Assembly (NCBI GenBank): GCA_005887925.1
Contig: VBLP01000432.1
Location: 1-52,788 of the forward strand
DNA: 52,788 bases
Origin: Deltaproteobacteria bacterium
GTDB lineage: Bacteria > Myxococcota_A > Polyangia > Haliangiales > Haliangiaceae
Direction of reading: 5' to 3'
Below are positions 9,558 through 18,800 of the stretch, piece by piece. The translations under genes and the position numbers were made by a program. The notes under the pieces are model-generated. The model searched no databases. It saw nothing but the letters and a program-made list of their open reading frames with translations, and had not been told where the DNA came from. Each line of letters starts with the position of its first letter. Within the stretch, counting starts at the first letter, position 1.

Positions 9558-11917
9558 TGCGCGCCCTCGACCGCAAGCTGTTTCGCGACCTCGCCCGGAT
9601 GAAGTCCCAGGCGATCGCGATCTCGCTCGTGGTCGCGTCCGGCGTCGCGCTGTTCGTCGCGACGATGACGACGTATCGCTCGCTGCGCGCGTCCGAGGCG
9701 GTGTTCTACCGCCAGCAGCGGTTCGCACAGGTCTGGTCGGGACTCGGCCGCGCGCCGGTCTCGGTGGCGCGCGACATCGCCGCGCTGCCCGGCGTCACCG
9801 CGGTCGACGCCCGGCTCGTCGCGCGCGCGATCCTCGACATCCGCGACCTCGCAGAACCGGCCTCCGGCCTGCTCGTCTCGATCCCCGACCGACCGGGGCA
9901 CGGCGTCAACGATCTCTACATCCGGCGCGGTCGCCACCTCGAGCCGGGCCACGCCGACGAGGTGATGGTCAGCGAGGCGTTCGCCGACAAGAACCACCTC
10001 CAGCCCGGAGACTCGATCCCGGCGACCGTGGCGGGCCACCGCACGGCGCTCCGCATCGTCGGCATCGCGCTGTCGCCGGAGTTCGTCATGCCGGTGGAGC
10101 CCGGCGCGGCGGCGCCCGACGATCGCCGGTTCGGCATCCTGTGGATCGCGCGCAACCAGCTCGAGGCGCTGCTCGACATGAACGGCTCGTTCAACGAGAC
10201 CGCGCTGCTCCTCGCGCCGGGCACCGACGAGCAAGCCGTGATCGCGGCCGTCGATCGCATCCTCGCGCCCTATGGCGGCGCCGGCGCCTACGGTCGCAAG
10301 ACCCAGACCTCGCATGTGATGCTCGAGGAGCACATCGATCAGCTCCGCGGCCTGACGCTGCTGGTCCCGTCGATCTTCCTCCTCGTCTCGGCGTTCCTCG
10401 TCAACGTCGTGCTCGCTCGCCTGATCGCGACCCAGCGCGAGCAGATCGGCATGCTCAAGGCGTTCGGATACTCGAACGCGCGCGTCGCACTCCACTACCT
10501 CGAGCTCACGCTGATCATCGTCCTGCTCGGCGTCGGTTTCGGCGTTCCGGTCGGATCGTGGCTCGGCCGGCTGATGGCGGTGTTCTATGCCCAGTTCTTC
10601 CGCTTTCCGGCGCTGGTGTTCGAGCTCGAGCCTGGCGTCGCGTTCGGCGGCGCGGCGGTCGCCGTGTTCGCCGCGACCGCGGGTGCGCTCGGCACGCTCC
10701 GGCGCGTGGTCGCGATGCCTCCGATCGTGGCGATGACGCCCGAGGTGCCGGCGTTTCGCCGTACGCTGCTCGACCGCATCGGCATCACGCCGCTGCTGTC
10801 GCCAGCGGTACGGATGATCGTCCGCAACCTGACCAAGCGACCGCTGCGCTCGGGATTGGCATCCGCCGGCATGGCGCTCGCCGTCGCGGTCGTCGTCGTG
10901 GGCGGCTCGTCGGCCGATGGCTTCCATCGCATGCGCGATGTCCAGTTCGAGGCGGTGCAGCGGGAGGATCTCAGCGTCGCGCTACGCCACCCGCGCGCGC
11001 TCGGTACGGCGCGCGACTTCCTCGCGCTACCCGGCGTGCGCGCTGCCGAGCCGTACCGGATCGTTCCGGCACGGCTGCTCGGGCGCGGCCGGTACGAGGA
11101 CATCGCGCTGTACGGGCTTCCGGATGGTGGGCGACTTCGCAACGTCGTCGACACCGACTTCCAGCGCGCGCCACGGCTAGACGCCGGCGTCGTCCTGACC
11201 GCGTGGACAGCCCGCCACCTCGGGCTCGTGCCCGGCGACCTGCTGTCGATCGAGATCCGCGAGAACCGCCGGCGCGTGGTCAGCGTCCGGCTCGAGGCCA
11301 CCGTCGAGGATCCGCTCGGCCAGGCGGCCTACATGGAGCTCGGCGCGCTGGGCCGGCTGCTCGGCGAGCCCGAGACCTACTCGCACGTCAGCTTGCTCGT
11401 CGATCCGACCCGCGCGCCGGCGCTATACGACCAGCTGCAGCACGCGCCGCAGGCCATGGCGATCGGTATCCGGCGCAGCACGTTCGACAGCTTCAAGTCG
11501 ATGAGCGAGACCAGCCTCGACTTCGTCCGCACGATCGTGCTGATATTTGCGACGATCATCGCGTTCGGCGTCGTGTACAACACGGCGCGGATCGCGCTGG
11601 CCGAGCGCGGGCGCGAGCTCGCCACGCTGCGCGTGCTCGGCTACACGCGCGGCGAGGCATCGGGGATCATGCTCGGAGAGATCGCGATCCTCGCGGCTCC
11701 GGCGATCCCGCTCGGCCTGGCGCTCGGCTACCTGCTGACCGGCGCGGTCGCGGCCTCGATGACCGGCTCGCGCATGCACGTGCCGGTGATCGTGTCGCTA
11801 CCGACGTACGCGTTCGCGGTCGTCGTGTTCATCGTATCGGCGCTGGTCTCGGCGCTCGTCGTCCGCCGGCGGATCGACCGGCTCGACCTGATCGAGGTCC
11901 TGAAAGCGAGGGAATGA
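9557..11917 (+). CDS. ABC transporter permease with two FtsX domains
   Basis: 786 aa, starting at the ATG that shares its A with the previous stop. An N-terminal membrane segment (AIAISLVVASGVALFVATM) is followed by a large periplasmic domain with LPGVTAVDARLVARAI. A three-helix FtsX block follows, containing LARLIATQREQIGMLKAFGYS. A second transmembrane segment near GLASAGMALAVAVVVVGG opens a second periplasmic/FtsX half that ends with ALAERGRELATLRVLGYTRGE and two more helices. The duplicated architecture is that of 8-10-helix FtsX permeases rather than the 4-helix MacB. It works with the upstream ATPase and the downstream adaptor. Confidence 0.92.
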
Positions 11918-11918
11918 C

Positions 11919-13100
11919 ATGAGGCGGAAAAAACTCCTCCGGCGTATCACCTGGCTCGGCGTCGTCGCCGTCGTCATCGCGGCGATCGTCTGGGCGCTGC
12001 GTCCCCGGCCGATTGCCGTCGAGACCGTTGCCGTCACGCGCGGCCCCCTGACCGCGGCCGTCACCGGGGAAGGCCGAACCCGGGTCCGCGACCTGTTCGT
12101 CGTGTCGACCTCCGTCGATGGGCAGCTGCAGCGGATCTCGCTCCAGCCCGGCGACCCGGTCAGCGCAGGCGCGGTCATCGCGCAGATCCAGCCGATCGCG
12201 CCGCGTCCGCTCGACGCGCGCAGCCGCGCCGAGGCGCGGGCCCAGGTCGAGGTCGCGCGCGCGGCGGTCGAGCGCGCCATCGCTACCGATCAGGAGGCTG
12301 CGGTCGCCGTCGAGCACGCCGACAGCGAGCTCGCCCGCTCGCAGAAGCTCGCACAGACCGGCGCGGTGCCGCGCGCGGAGGCCGAGCATGCCGGTCACGA
12401 GTCCGGGAGCCGTCGCCACGCGAAGACGGCCGCCCATGCCGCGGTGCGCGAGGCACGCGCCGAGTTGATCCGCGCCCAGGCAGCTGTCGTTCCGACGACC
12501 GCGCCCGGCGACGCTGCGGTCTCGATCACCGCTCCGGTCTCGGGCCGCGTGCTGCGCGTCCTGCGCGAGAGCGCCGGTCCGGTTGCCGCCGGCACGCCGC
12601 TGATCGAGATCGGCGACGTCACTGGCCTCGAGATCCGGGCCGACCTGCTGTCGAGCGACGCGGCATCCGTCCGCGACGGGGCCGCCGCGATCGTCACCAG
12701 CTGGGGCGGTCCCAAGCCGCTCGCCGCCCGCGTTCGCCGCGTCGAGCCCGCCGCATTCACCAAGATCTCCGCGCTGGGCCTCGAGGAGCAGCGCGTCCAC
12801 ATCGCGCTCGATTTCGTCGATCCGCTGCCGCCCGGCCTCGGCCACGACTACCGCGTCGACCTCGCGATCGTCACCTGGTCCGGTACCAGCGTCCTCCGCG
12901 TTCCCTCGCGATCGCTGTTCCGCGTTGGCGATCGCTGGGCCGTGTTCGCGATTCGCGATGGCCGCGCTCACCAGGTCTTCGTCGACCTCGGCGAGACCGA
13001 CGGCACGCTCACCGTCATCGAACGCGGGCTCGTCGAAGGCGATCGGATCATCGCGCAGCCAAGCGATACCGTGATCGACGGCACGCTCGTGCGAGCGTGA
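11919..13100 (+). CDS. HlyD-family periplasmic adaptor (membrane fusion protein)
   Basis: 393 aa, starting 1 bp after the permease stop. One N-terminal membrane helix (WLGVVAVVIAAIVWAL) is followed by a biotinyl-lipoyl half motif (STSVDGQLQRISLQPGDPVSAGAVIAQI). An Ala/Arg/Glu-rich alpha-helical hairpin spans about residues 105-185, and the second lipoyl half (ITAPVSGRVLRVLRESAGPVAAGTPL) and beta-barrel region follow. Such adaptors link an inner-membrane ABC pump to an outer-membrane TolC-like channel. No TolC homologue is present nearby, so a channel encoded elsewhere must be used. With the two preceding genes it forms a complete inner-membrane exporter unit. Confidence 0.93.
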   Translation: MRRKKLLRRITWLGVVAVVIAAIVWALRPRPIAVETVAVTRGPLTAAVTGEGRTRVRDLFVVSTSVDGQLQRISLQPGDPVSAGAVIAQIQPIAPRPLDARSRAEARAQVEVARAAVERAIATDQEAAVAVEHADSELARSQKLAQTGAVPRAEAEHAGHESGSRRHAKTAAHAAVREARAELIRAQAAVVPTTAPGDAAVSITAPVSGRVLRVLRESAGPVAAGTPLIEIGDVTGLEIRADLLSSDAASVRDGAAAIVTSWGGPKPLAARVRRVEPAAFTKISALGLEEQRVHIALDFVDPLPPGLGHDYRVDLAIVTWSGTSVLRVPSRSLFRVGDRWAVFAIRDGRAHQVFVDLGETDGTLTVIERGLVEGDRIIAQPSDTVIDGTLVRA

Positions 13101-13162
13101 CGCCGCCCTGACCGATCACGCCGGCCACAGCTGCAGGCTGATGCACTAGAACGTGTGCGCGG

Positions 13163-13185
13163 TGCGCTGCATCGTGAGCGCAGAT
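13163..13185. promoter_or_regulatory. Possible activator site: inverted repeat upstream of the sigma54 promoter
   Basis: TGCGC at 13163-13167 and GCGCA at 13178-13182 form an inverted repeat about 70-80 bp upstream of the -24/-12 element, a usual distance for an enhancer. Its right arm extends to GCGCAGAT, the same 8-mer that forms the arms of the palindromes at 17960 and 20201. Binding by the NtrC-type protein at 16540 is inference. Confidence 0.35.
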
Positions 13186-13244
13186 GGCCTGGTCGGCGTG
13201 CTCCAGCGCGCGGCAGCGACGTAACTGGTGGAGTCACAGCCGAG

Positions 13245-13258
13245 GGCACCTGACTTGC
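13245..13258 (+). promoter_or_regulatory. Sigma54 (RpoN) promoter, -24 GG / -12 GC
   Basis: The sequence GGGCACCTGACTTGCA has GG at 13245-13246, exactly ten bases, then GC at 13257-13258. It matches the TGGCAC-N5-TTGCA consensus at nearly every conserved base. Predicted transcription start is about 13270, 20 bp before the AGGGAG ribosome site of the gene at 13292. A sigma54-dependent activator is encoded just downstream (16540-17931). Confidence 0.75.
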
Positions 13259-13291
13259 AACCAGGATTCCATCCACGACGAGGGAGTCCTG

Positions 13292-14767
13292 ATGTCTGCC
13301 CCGAACCAGCCGCAACGAGCATGGGCCCCCAACAACACCGGCGCGGCCCTCCATCGGCGCCCGTCCGTGATCGCAGCCACCGCGATCGCTGCGATGACAA
13401 TGGCTGCGAATGCCAGTGCACAGCCAACGAACCGCGAACACCAGCATCAGCCAGACCAGCATCAGCCAGACCAGCATCAGCCAGACCAGCACGAACACGA
13501 GCAGCCGCCGAACCAGCAGCACGATCAACCCGAGCACGACATGGCGATGGAACACGGCGCGATGAGCACGACGCTGGGCATTCCGGAGACGCGTGACGCT
13601 TCGGGGACGAGCTGGCAACCCGATTTGACGCCGATGTTCATGTGGCACTGGATGACCGGCGGCTGGTCGCTCGGCCTGCACGCGAACGTGTTCGCCGGCT
13701 ACGACAGCAAGTCGAGCGACCGTGGTGGCGACAAGTTCATCAGCATCAACTGGTTGATGGCGATGGCGAGTCATCCGGTCGGCAGCGGCGATCTCCTGCT
13801 TCGCACGATGCTGAGCCTCGAGCCATTCACCGTCGGCAAGACCGGCTATCCGCTGCTGCTGCAGACCGGCGAGACACTCGACGGCGCGCCGCTGCACGAC
13901 CGGCAGCACCCACACGACCTGTTCATGGAGATTGCGGCACGCTATCGCCAGCCGATCGGCGATTCGGTGGGCATCGAGCTCTACGCCGCACCGGCCGGTG
14001 AGCCCGCGATCGGCCCGCCGGCCTATGCGCACCGCTTCTCCGCGCTGGCGAACCCGCTGGCGCCACTCGGCCATCACTGGGAGGACTCGACCCACATCTC
14101 GTTCGGCGTGCTCACCGCGGGCGTGTTCACCCGCCAGCTCAAGCTCGAAGGCTCGTGGTTCAACGGTCGCGAGCCCGACGAGGATCGCTACGATCTCGAC
14201 CTGCGCACGCCGGATTCGTTCGCTGCGCGGCTGACCGTGAACCCGACCGCCGACACCAGCGCGCAGATCTCGTGGGCCCGCCTCGACAGCCCCGAGGCGC
14301 TCGAGCCCGCCGTCAGCGTGCAGCGACTGACGGCCTCCGTGATGTGGAACCAGTCCGCTCGTGCGCGCAACGTGGCGCTCGTCGGCGTGATCGGACACAA
14401 CGCTCCGTCGATGGGACCATCGACCACCGCGGGGCTCGGCGAAGCGGCGCTGATGCTGCGGCCCGAGCACACGGTCTTCGCGCGCGCGGAGCTCATGTCC
14501 AAGTCGGGGCACGATCTCGCGTTGCCCGAGGCCATGGCCGACCAGACCTTCGGCATGGCCAGTTTCTCGCTCGGCTACGTCTACGATGCTCGCTGGCTCG
14601 GCGATGTCGTCCCGGGCATCGGCTTCGTGGCCACAGTCGACGCGATCGGTGCCGATCTCGAGCCGTTCTATGGGACGCGCGCGCCGTGGGGCGGCATGGT
14701 GTTCGTCCGATTGCGGCCTCCCGAGATGTCGGAGCACGGCGCGATGAGCGGCATGCACGCTATGTGA
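13292..14767 (+). CDS. Secreted His-rich outer-membrane-type protein, probably metal-related
   Basis: 491 aa. The ATG at 13292 is preceded by AGGGAG. A signal peptide ends at about ANASAQ (residue 44). Residues ~47-90 are extremely rich in His, Gln and Asp and contain three exact copies of a five-residue HQPDQ-type repeat, followed by MAMEHGAM; the C-terminus ends HGAMSGMHAM. The mature part (FMWHWMTGGWSLGLHANVFAGYD, then a region with LHDRQHPHDLF) looks like a beta-strand-rich envelope protein. I recall similar HDRQHPHD-containing proteins from bacterial heavy-metal contexts but cannot name the family. His/Met-rich ends suggest binding of Zn, Cu or Ni. It is the only gene behind the sigma54 promoter at 13245 and precedes a two-component pair, recalling ZraP with ZraSR. 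Confidence 0.82.
   Translation: MSAPNQPQRAWAPNNTGAALHRRPSVIAATAIAAMTMAANASAQPTNREHQHQPDQHQPDQHQPDQHEHEQPPNQQHDQPEHDMAMEHGAMSTTLGIPETRDASGTSWQPDLTPMFMWHWMTGGWSLGLHANVFAGYDSKSSDRGGDKFISINWLMAMASHPVGSGDLLLRTMLSLEPFTVGKTGYPLLLQTGETLDGAPLHDRQHPHDLFMEIAARYRQPIGDSVGIELYAAPAGEPAIGPPAYAHRFSALANPLAPLGHHWEDSTHISFGVLTAGVFTRQLKLEGSWFNGREPDEDRYDLDLRTPDSFAARLTVNPTADTSAQISWARLDSPEALEPAVSVQRLTASVMWNQSARARNVALVGVIGHNAPSMGPSTTAGLGEAALMLRPEHTVFARAELMSKSGHDLALPEAMADQTFGMASFSLGYVYDARWLGDVVPGIGFVATVDAIGADLEPFYGTRAPWGGMVFVRLRPPEMSEHGAMSGMHAM
13442..13486 (+). repeat. Three tandem 15-bp repeats in the His-rich coding region
   Basis: The unit CAGCATCAGCCAGAC occurs three times without mismatch at 13442, 13457 and 13472, followed by a partial CAGCA. 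It is in frame and encodes the His-Gln-Pro-Asp-Gln repeat. Perfect copies suggest recent slippage expansion, so copy number may vary between strains. Confidence 0.95.
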
Positions 14768-14819
14768 CCGCCGGAGCCGGCGTGATGTGCCGGGTGACCC
14801 TGTAACCCGGGCGGTCACA
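14763..14819 (+). terminator. Nested hairpin after the His-rich gene
   Basis: Outer arms TGTGACCGCC (14763-14772) and GGCGGTCACA (14810-14819) pair perfectly. Inside them, CCGGGT (14790-14795) and ACCCGG (14805-14810) form a second stem that shares one base with the outer arm. The structure begins at the stop codon. There is no T-tract, so it may be a factor-assisted terminator, an RNA-stability element or a partial block that lowers kinase expression relative to the His-rich protein. Confidence 0.5.
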
Positions 14820-15070
14820 CTGCGGCGGCTCCGCACCCCACTGGCGCTCGAACCTGCGCGACAATGCCGCTGGCGCGCGCCGTGCTCCAGGCGTCCTGTG
14901 GACGTCGCCGCCCGGGCTCCACTCCCAGGACCCCGAGACGTCGACTGCCAGCCGAAGGAGCAACATGTGCGAGATCGCGATCGTCGGAGGTGGGCCGGTG
15001 CTGCGGGTCGCCGCGCTCGTCGCGTGCCGCCGTCCGGCGAGCTGGCCTCGGCCGTCGTGACGAGGTCGCT
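14768..15070. other. 303-bp intergenic stretch between His-rich protein and kinase genes
   Basis: It holds the nested hairpin at its left end and a possible 31-aa reading frame at its right end. Otherwise I see no gene, and no convincing promoter for the kinase. Confidence 0.6.
14965..15060 (+). pseudogene. Possible remnant or leader ORF beginning like a flavoprotein
   Basis: 31-aa frame behind a GAAGGAG site. It begins MCEIAIVGGGP, which looks like the N-terminal FAD/NAD-binding beta-strand and glycine loop of an oxidoreductase, but it then degenerates and stops 10 bp before the kinase GTG. It may be the decayed start of a lost gene, a translated leader, or chance. Confidence 0.3.
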
Positions 15071-16543
15071 GTGACCGACCCATCGGCTCGCCTGCGCAAC
15101 ATCACCGGGCGTCGTCTCCTGGCGGCGTTCGGGGCGGTGCTGCTCCTGTTTGCCGCTGCGCTTGCCGTCGAGCTGTTCACGCTGCAGCGCATCGCCGCCG
15201 CCGAAGCCGAGGTCGCGCGGCTCGATCACGCCAAGCACGCCGGCCACATGGCCGCGGCGCAGGTTCGCGAGCAGTACATTCACCAGGCCCACACCCTGAT
15301 CGAGTTCGGCGAGGGCCACCTCGGCCACTACGCCAAGGCGGTCGAGACGGCACATCAGACCATTGCGCACCTCGAATCGGTCGCGGAGGCTCCGACCGAG
15401 AAGGCGCTCGCCCGGCAGATCGCCGAGCTCGCGGAGCAGAACGATCGCGACTTTCGCGACCGTGTCGTGCCGGTGATCCGCGCCGGCGATCGCAGCCACA
15501 TCGCGGAGCTCGGCGATCAGCTCGAGTCGGTGGTCGATCACGTCGTCGAGCTCAACGGCCGGCTCAACGATGAGCTCGAGCGCCGAAGCAGCGCCGCTCG
15601 CACTCGCGCCGAGGAGCTGCGCGGGCAGGCCCGGCTCGCCACGATCGCATGCTTCGCGCTCGCGATCCTGCTGGCCGCAGGTCTCGGGCTCTGGCTGACG
15701 CGTACGATCGTCCGCCGTGTCGAGAGCCTGCGGCAAGGGGCGCGGCGCATCGGGTCGGGCGACCTCGGTGCACGGATCGAGCTCGCCGGCAGCGACGAGT
15801 TTGCCGAGCTCGCAGCATCGTTCAACCACATGGCCGCGAGCCTCGCGCGCGAGCAGGCCGCGCTGGTGCGCTCGCAGAAGCTCGCGTCGATCGGCCAGGT
15901 CGCCGCCGGCATCGCCCACGAGCTCAACAACCCGCTGTCGGTGATCCTCGGTTACGCCAAGCTGCTGCGCGCCGTTCCTGGGCCCCACGCCGATGATGTC
16001 GCGATCATCGAGAGCGAGGCACGGCAGTGCCAGCGTATCGTCAGCGAGCTGCTGGATCTCGCGCGGCCGCACCGGCTCGACGTGCAGCCGGTCGATCTCG
16101 CGACGCTCGCACGCGAGGCCGTCGATCGCCTCGACGATGCCGGCGCGTTGCACGGCCGCAAGGTCGAGGTGATCGCGAACGCTCCGGTCGTCGTGCCGGC
16201 CGACGCGGGACGCATTCGCCAGGTGATCGCCAACGTCGTCGTCAACGCCGCCCAGGCCACTGCACCCAACGGCAAGATCACGATCGACGCGCGCAGCGAA
16301 CCCGATGCGGCGATCCTGACCATCGCCGACGATGGCCCGGGGATCCCGGCGGATGTGCTCGCGCAGGTCTTCGACCCGTTCGTCACCACCAAGGCGCACG
16401 GCACAGGTCTTGGCCTCGCGATCGCGCATGCGATCGTCGATGCCCACGGCGGCCGCATCTGGATCGCATCGTCCGCCGAGACCGGAACGCGTGTATCGCT
16501 CCAGCTGCCGGCCTCGCCGCCGGCGGAGGTTTCGCCGTCATGA
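15071..16543 (+). CDS. Membrane sensor histidine kinase
   Basis: 490 aa from a GTG at 15071 with CGAGG 5-8 bases upstream. Two membrane helices (residues ~14-36 and ~194-216) enclose a ~155-residue helical periplasmic sensor, apparently a four-helix bundle. The first part of the sensor is notably His-rich (HAKHAGHM, YIHQAH, GEGHLGHY, AHQTIAH). HAMP region ~217-265, phosphoacceptor His283 in AHELNNPL, then a HATPase domain with N-box VVNAAQAT and G-boxes DDGPGIP and GTGLGLAIAH. The stop overlaps the response-regulator start, so the two are a cognate pair. The His-rich sensor next to a His-rich secreted protein suggests metal sensing, as in ZraS; this is inference. Confidence 0.92.
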   Translation: MTDPSARLRNITGRRLLAAFGAVLLLFAAALAVELFTLQRIAAAEAEVARLDHAKHAGHMAAAQVREQYIHQAHTLIEFGEGHLGHYAKAVETAHQTIAHLESVAEAPTEKALARQIAELAEQNDRDFRDRVVPVIRAGDRSHIAELGDQLESVVDHVVELNGRLNDELERRSSAARTRAEELRGQARLATIACFALAILLAAGLGLWLTRTIVRRVESLRQGARRIGSGDLGARIELAGSDEFAELAASFNHMAASLAREQAALVRSQKLASIGQVAAGIAHELNNPLSVILGYAKLLRAVPGPHADDVAIIESEARQCQRIVSELLDLARPHRLDVQPVDLATLAREAVDRLDDAGALHGRKVEVIANAPVVVPADAGRIRQVIANVVVNAAQATAPNGKITIDARSEPDAAILTIADDGPGIPADVLAQVFDPFVTTKAHGTGLGLAIAHAIVDAHGGRIWIASSAETGTRVSLQLPASPPAEVSPS

Positions 16544-17931
16544 CCCGCCCGCGCGTGCTCGTTGTCGATGACAAGGACACGATGGTGATGCTCCTGTCTC
16601 GCATCCTCTCCTCCGAGTTCGACGTCACCACCGCCGCCGACGGCACGCGAGCGCTCGGCCTGATCGCGTCGCAGCTGTTCGACGTCGTCGTCAGCGACAT
16701 CCGGATGCCGGGCGCGGATGGCATGGCCGTGCTGCGCGAGACGCGCCGCGTGCAGCCGGACGCCGAGGTGATCCTGATGACCGCGTTCGCGACGGTGCAG
16801 GCCGCCGTCGAGGCCATGAAGCAGGGCGCGTACGACTACCTGCAGAAGCCGTTCGAGCCCGACGAGGCGCTGCTGCTCGTGCGGCGCGCCGCCGAGCGCA
16901 AGCAGCTGCGCACCCAGGCGCGCGATCTCGAGGCCGCGCTCGCCAGCGCGCACCGGTTCCAGAACCTGATCGCCGAGAGTCCGCAGATGCACAAGGTGCT
17001 CGAGCTCGTGCGGCGCGCCGCGACCAGCGACGTCACGGTGCTGACCACCGGTGAGAGCGGCGTCGGCAAGGAGGTCGTCGCGCGCGCCGTCCACAGCGCG
17101 AGCAACCGCGCCCAGCAGCGCTTCATCGCGATCAACTGCGGCGCGATGCCCGAGCAACTGTTCGAGGCCGAGCTGTTCGGCTACGTCAAGGGCGCGTTCA
17201 CCGGCGGCGCCGCCGATCATCGCGGCCTGTTCGAGCAAGCGAGCGGCGGGACGCTGTTCCTCGACGAGATCGGCGAGCTGCCGCTGGCGATGCAGGTCAA
17301 GCTCAACCGCGTGTTGCAGGAGCGCACGGTCCGTCGCGTCGGCGATACCACCGAGCGGCCGGTCGATGTGCGCGTGATTGCCGCGACCAACATCGATCTG
17401 CCCGTGGCGATCGCCGCCGGACGGTTCCGCGAGGACCTGTACTACCGGATCAACGTGTTCCCGATCCACGTGCCGCCGCTACGCGACCGCCGGAGCGATG
17501 TGCCGCTGCTCGCGGAGCTGTTCCTTCAGCGTCACCACAAGGACGGCCAACCCGATGGCTTCACCCCCGACGCGCTCGCCTTGCTGATGGACTACGAGTG
17601 GCCCGGCAACGTCCGCGAGCTCGAGAACCTCGTCCAGCGCGCCCTCGCCGTCAGCGATGGTCCCAAGCTCGGCGCCGCTGCCTTCGAGCAGCTGCGTCCG
17701 CTATCTGGCCCGAGCTTGACCGACCTCCGTCCGGAAACGCTCACCTACCGCGACATGCTCGAGGCGGCGAGGGAGCGCGCGACGCGCGACTACCTGGTCG
17801 CCGTCATGAAGGACGTCGGCGGCAACGTCACCCAGGCCGCCGAGCGCGCGGGGATCGAGCGCGAGAGCATGCATCGGCTCTTGAAGAAGCACGGTGTGCG
17901 GTCGGACGACTTCAAGCCGCGTGGCGCGTGA
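16540..17931 (+). CDS. NtrC-family sigma54-dependent response regulator
   Basis: 463 aa. The receiver domain has phosphoacceptor Asp53 (VSDIRMPG) and a Lys in YLQKPFEP. The AAA+ domain has Walker A GESGVGKE (residue 171), the sigma54-contact loop GAFTGG (normally GAFTGA), Walker [13 protein letters not shown] and the R-fingers region [14 protein letters not shown]-terminal Fis-type helix-turn-helix ([23 protein letters not shown]) binds DNA. Coupled to the kinase by an ATGA overlap. The nearest matching sigma54 promoter is at 13245, ahead of the His-rich protein, so a feed-forward stress circuit is likely. The last loop residue (Gly for Ala) is a small departure from consensus. Confidence 0.94.
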   Translation: MTRPRVLVVDDKDTMVMLLSRILSSEFDVTTAADGTRALGLIASQLFDVVVSDIRMPGADGMAVLRETRRVQPDAEVILMTAFATVQAAVEAMKQGAYDYLQKPFEPDEALLLVRRAAERKQLRTQARDLEAALASAHRFQNLIAESPQMHKVLELVRRAATSDVTVLTTGESGVGKEVVARAVHSASNRAQQRFIAINCGAMPEQLFEAELFGYVKGAFTGGAADHRGLFEQASGGTLFLDEIGELPLAMQVKLNRVLQERTVRRVGDTTERPVDVRVIAATNIDLPVAIAAGRFREDLYYRINVFPIHVPPLRDRRSDVPLLAELFLQRHHKDGQPDGFTPDALALLMDYEWPGNVRELENLVQRALAVSDGPKLGAAAFEQLRPLSGPSLTDLRPETLTYRDMLEAARERATRDYLVAVMKDVGGNVTQAAERAGIERESMHRLLKKHGVRSDDFKPRGA

Positions 17932-17959
17932 CTCACTTTGCTTGCTCCGGCCTGGCGCC

Positions 17960-17979
17960 ATCTGCGCAACGGCGCAGAT
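17960..17979. repeat. 20-bp perfect palindrome, copy 1 (ATCTGCGC-AACG-GCGCAGAT)
   Basis: Eight-base arms around AACG, 28 bp after the response-regulator stop, between convergent genes. An identical copy (plus one extra matching base on the left) is at 20201-20220. It could be an operator, a repeat element or a terminator stem without T-tract. Confidence 0.8.
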
Positions 17980-18080
17980 GATCGCGTCGACAAGCGCTGA
18001 GCCGCCTCACTCGAAGCCGACGCACGCGGCGTGCTCGCAAGACTGGGCGCGCAGCGGCGACACGCTCGACGGACCTGCCG

Positions 18081-18800
18081 CTACTTCCCGGTGAGTGCTG
18101 CCGCAGGGCCACGGAACTGCGCCACGTAGTACGCCAGGGTGTCCAGGTCTTCCGGCGGGATCTGGCTCACCGCCTCCGTCATGGCCTGCGTGTACCCGGG
18201 ACGGGAGCCCGAGTGGAAACCGCGCAAGCTCGCTTGAAGGTAATCCTCGTGCTGGCCTCCTATGCATGGCACCTGCTGGCCGCCGCCCAGGCCCGCACCG
18301 TGACAGAACACGCACCTGTGCTGCTCCGCCAGCGCCTGCCCCCTGGCCATGCGGATCGGGTCGGGCGGTGTGGCCGGTGGCGGGGGAGTAACGGGTGGCA
18401 GGGTCCCGATGAACTCGGAAAAGCCTCGCAGGTCGTCGTCGGTCAGGGTCCTGGCCACTGCCGTCATGGCTTCGTTGCTGCGCCGGCCCTCGCGAAACAG
18501 GAACAGCTGCGTGATCACATACAGGGAGGGCTGGCCGGCGAGCACCGGGGTGAGCGGCGTTTCAATGCGCCCGTTCGCGCCATGGCAAGGCGCGCACAGG
18601 ACGGCGAAGCGCTGCGCGTAGGACATCGCCGCGAGCTCGTAGGGCGTCACCGCGGGCGCCTTGGCAGCTGGCCTGGGACCACTCCCCGCAGGCGGGGCTG
18701 CCGGGGCCTTTTGCTGCCCACCGACCTGCAGAGAGACCACCATCAGCGCCAGCGCCACCGCCGCCGTGCAGGACAACAGACCTGCCGCCCGCCTCGTCAT
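18081..18800 (-). CDS. Secreted di-haem cytochrome c
   Basis: 239 aa. The start ATG overlaps the stop of the upstream dehydrogenase gene (TGATG), so the two are coupled. It has an N-terminal signal/anchor (LLSCTAAVALALMVVSLQVG) and a Pro/Ala-rich linker. Two class I cytochrome c domains follow, each with a CxxCH site: CAPCH near residue 70 and CVFCH near residue 165. Distal Met ligands are likely in NEAMTAVA and YTQAMTEAV. It resembles the tandem c4/c553 cytochromes that accept electrons from periplasmic dehydrogenases, here presumably from the coupled sugar/aldose-type dehydrogenase. Confidence 0.9.
   Translation of the reverse strand: MTRRAAGLLSCTAAVALALMVVSLQVGGQQKAPAAPPAGSGPRPAAKAPAVTPYELAAMSYAQRFAVLCAPCHGANGRIETPLTPVLAGQPSLYVITQLFLFREGRRSNEAMTAVARTLTDDDLRGFSEFIGTLPPVTPPPPATPPDPIRMARGQALAEQHRCVFCHGAGLGGGQQVPCIGGQHEDYLQASLRGFHSGSRPGYTQAMTEAVSQIPPEDLDTLAYYVAQFRGPAAALTGK

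Noticed and set aside
14871-14885. GG-N10-GC match before the sensor kinase
   Set aside because: It lies in a run of GC repeats and lacks the TTGC core, so chance is the better explanation.
12968-16447. 1159-codon minus-strand open frame across the His-rich and kinase genes
   Set aside because: It runs antisense through four plus-strand genes with clear domains and has no motif of its own.
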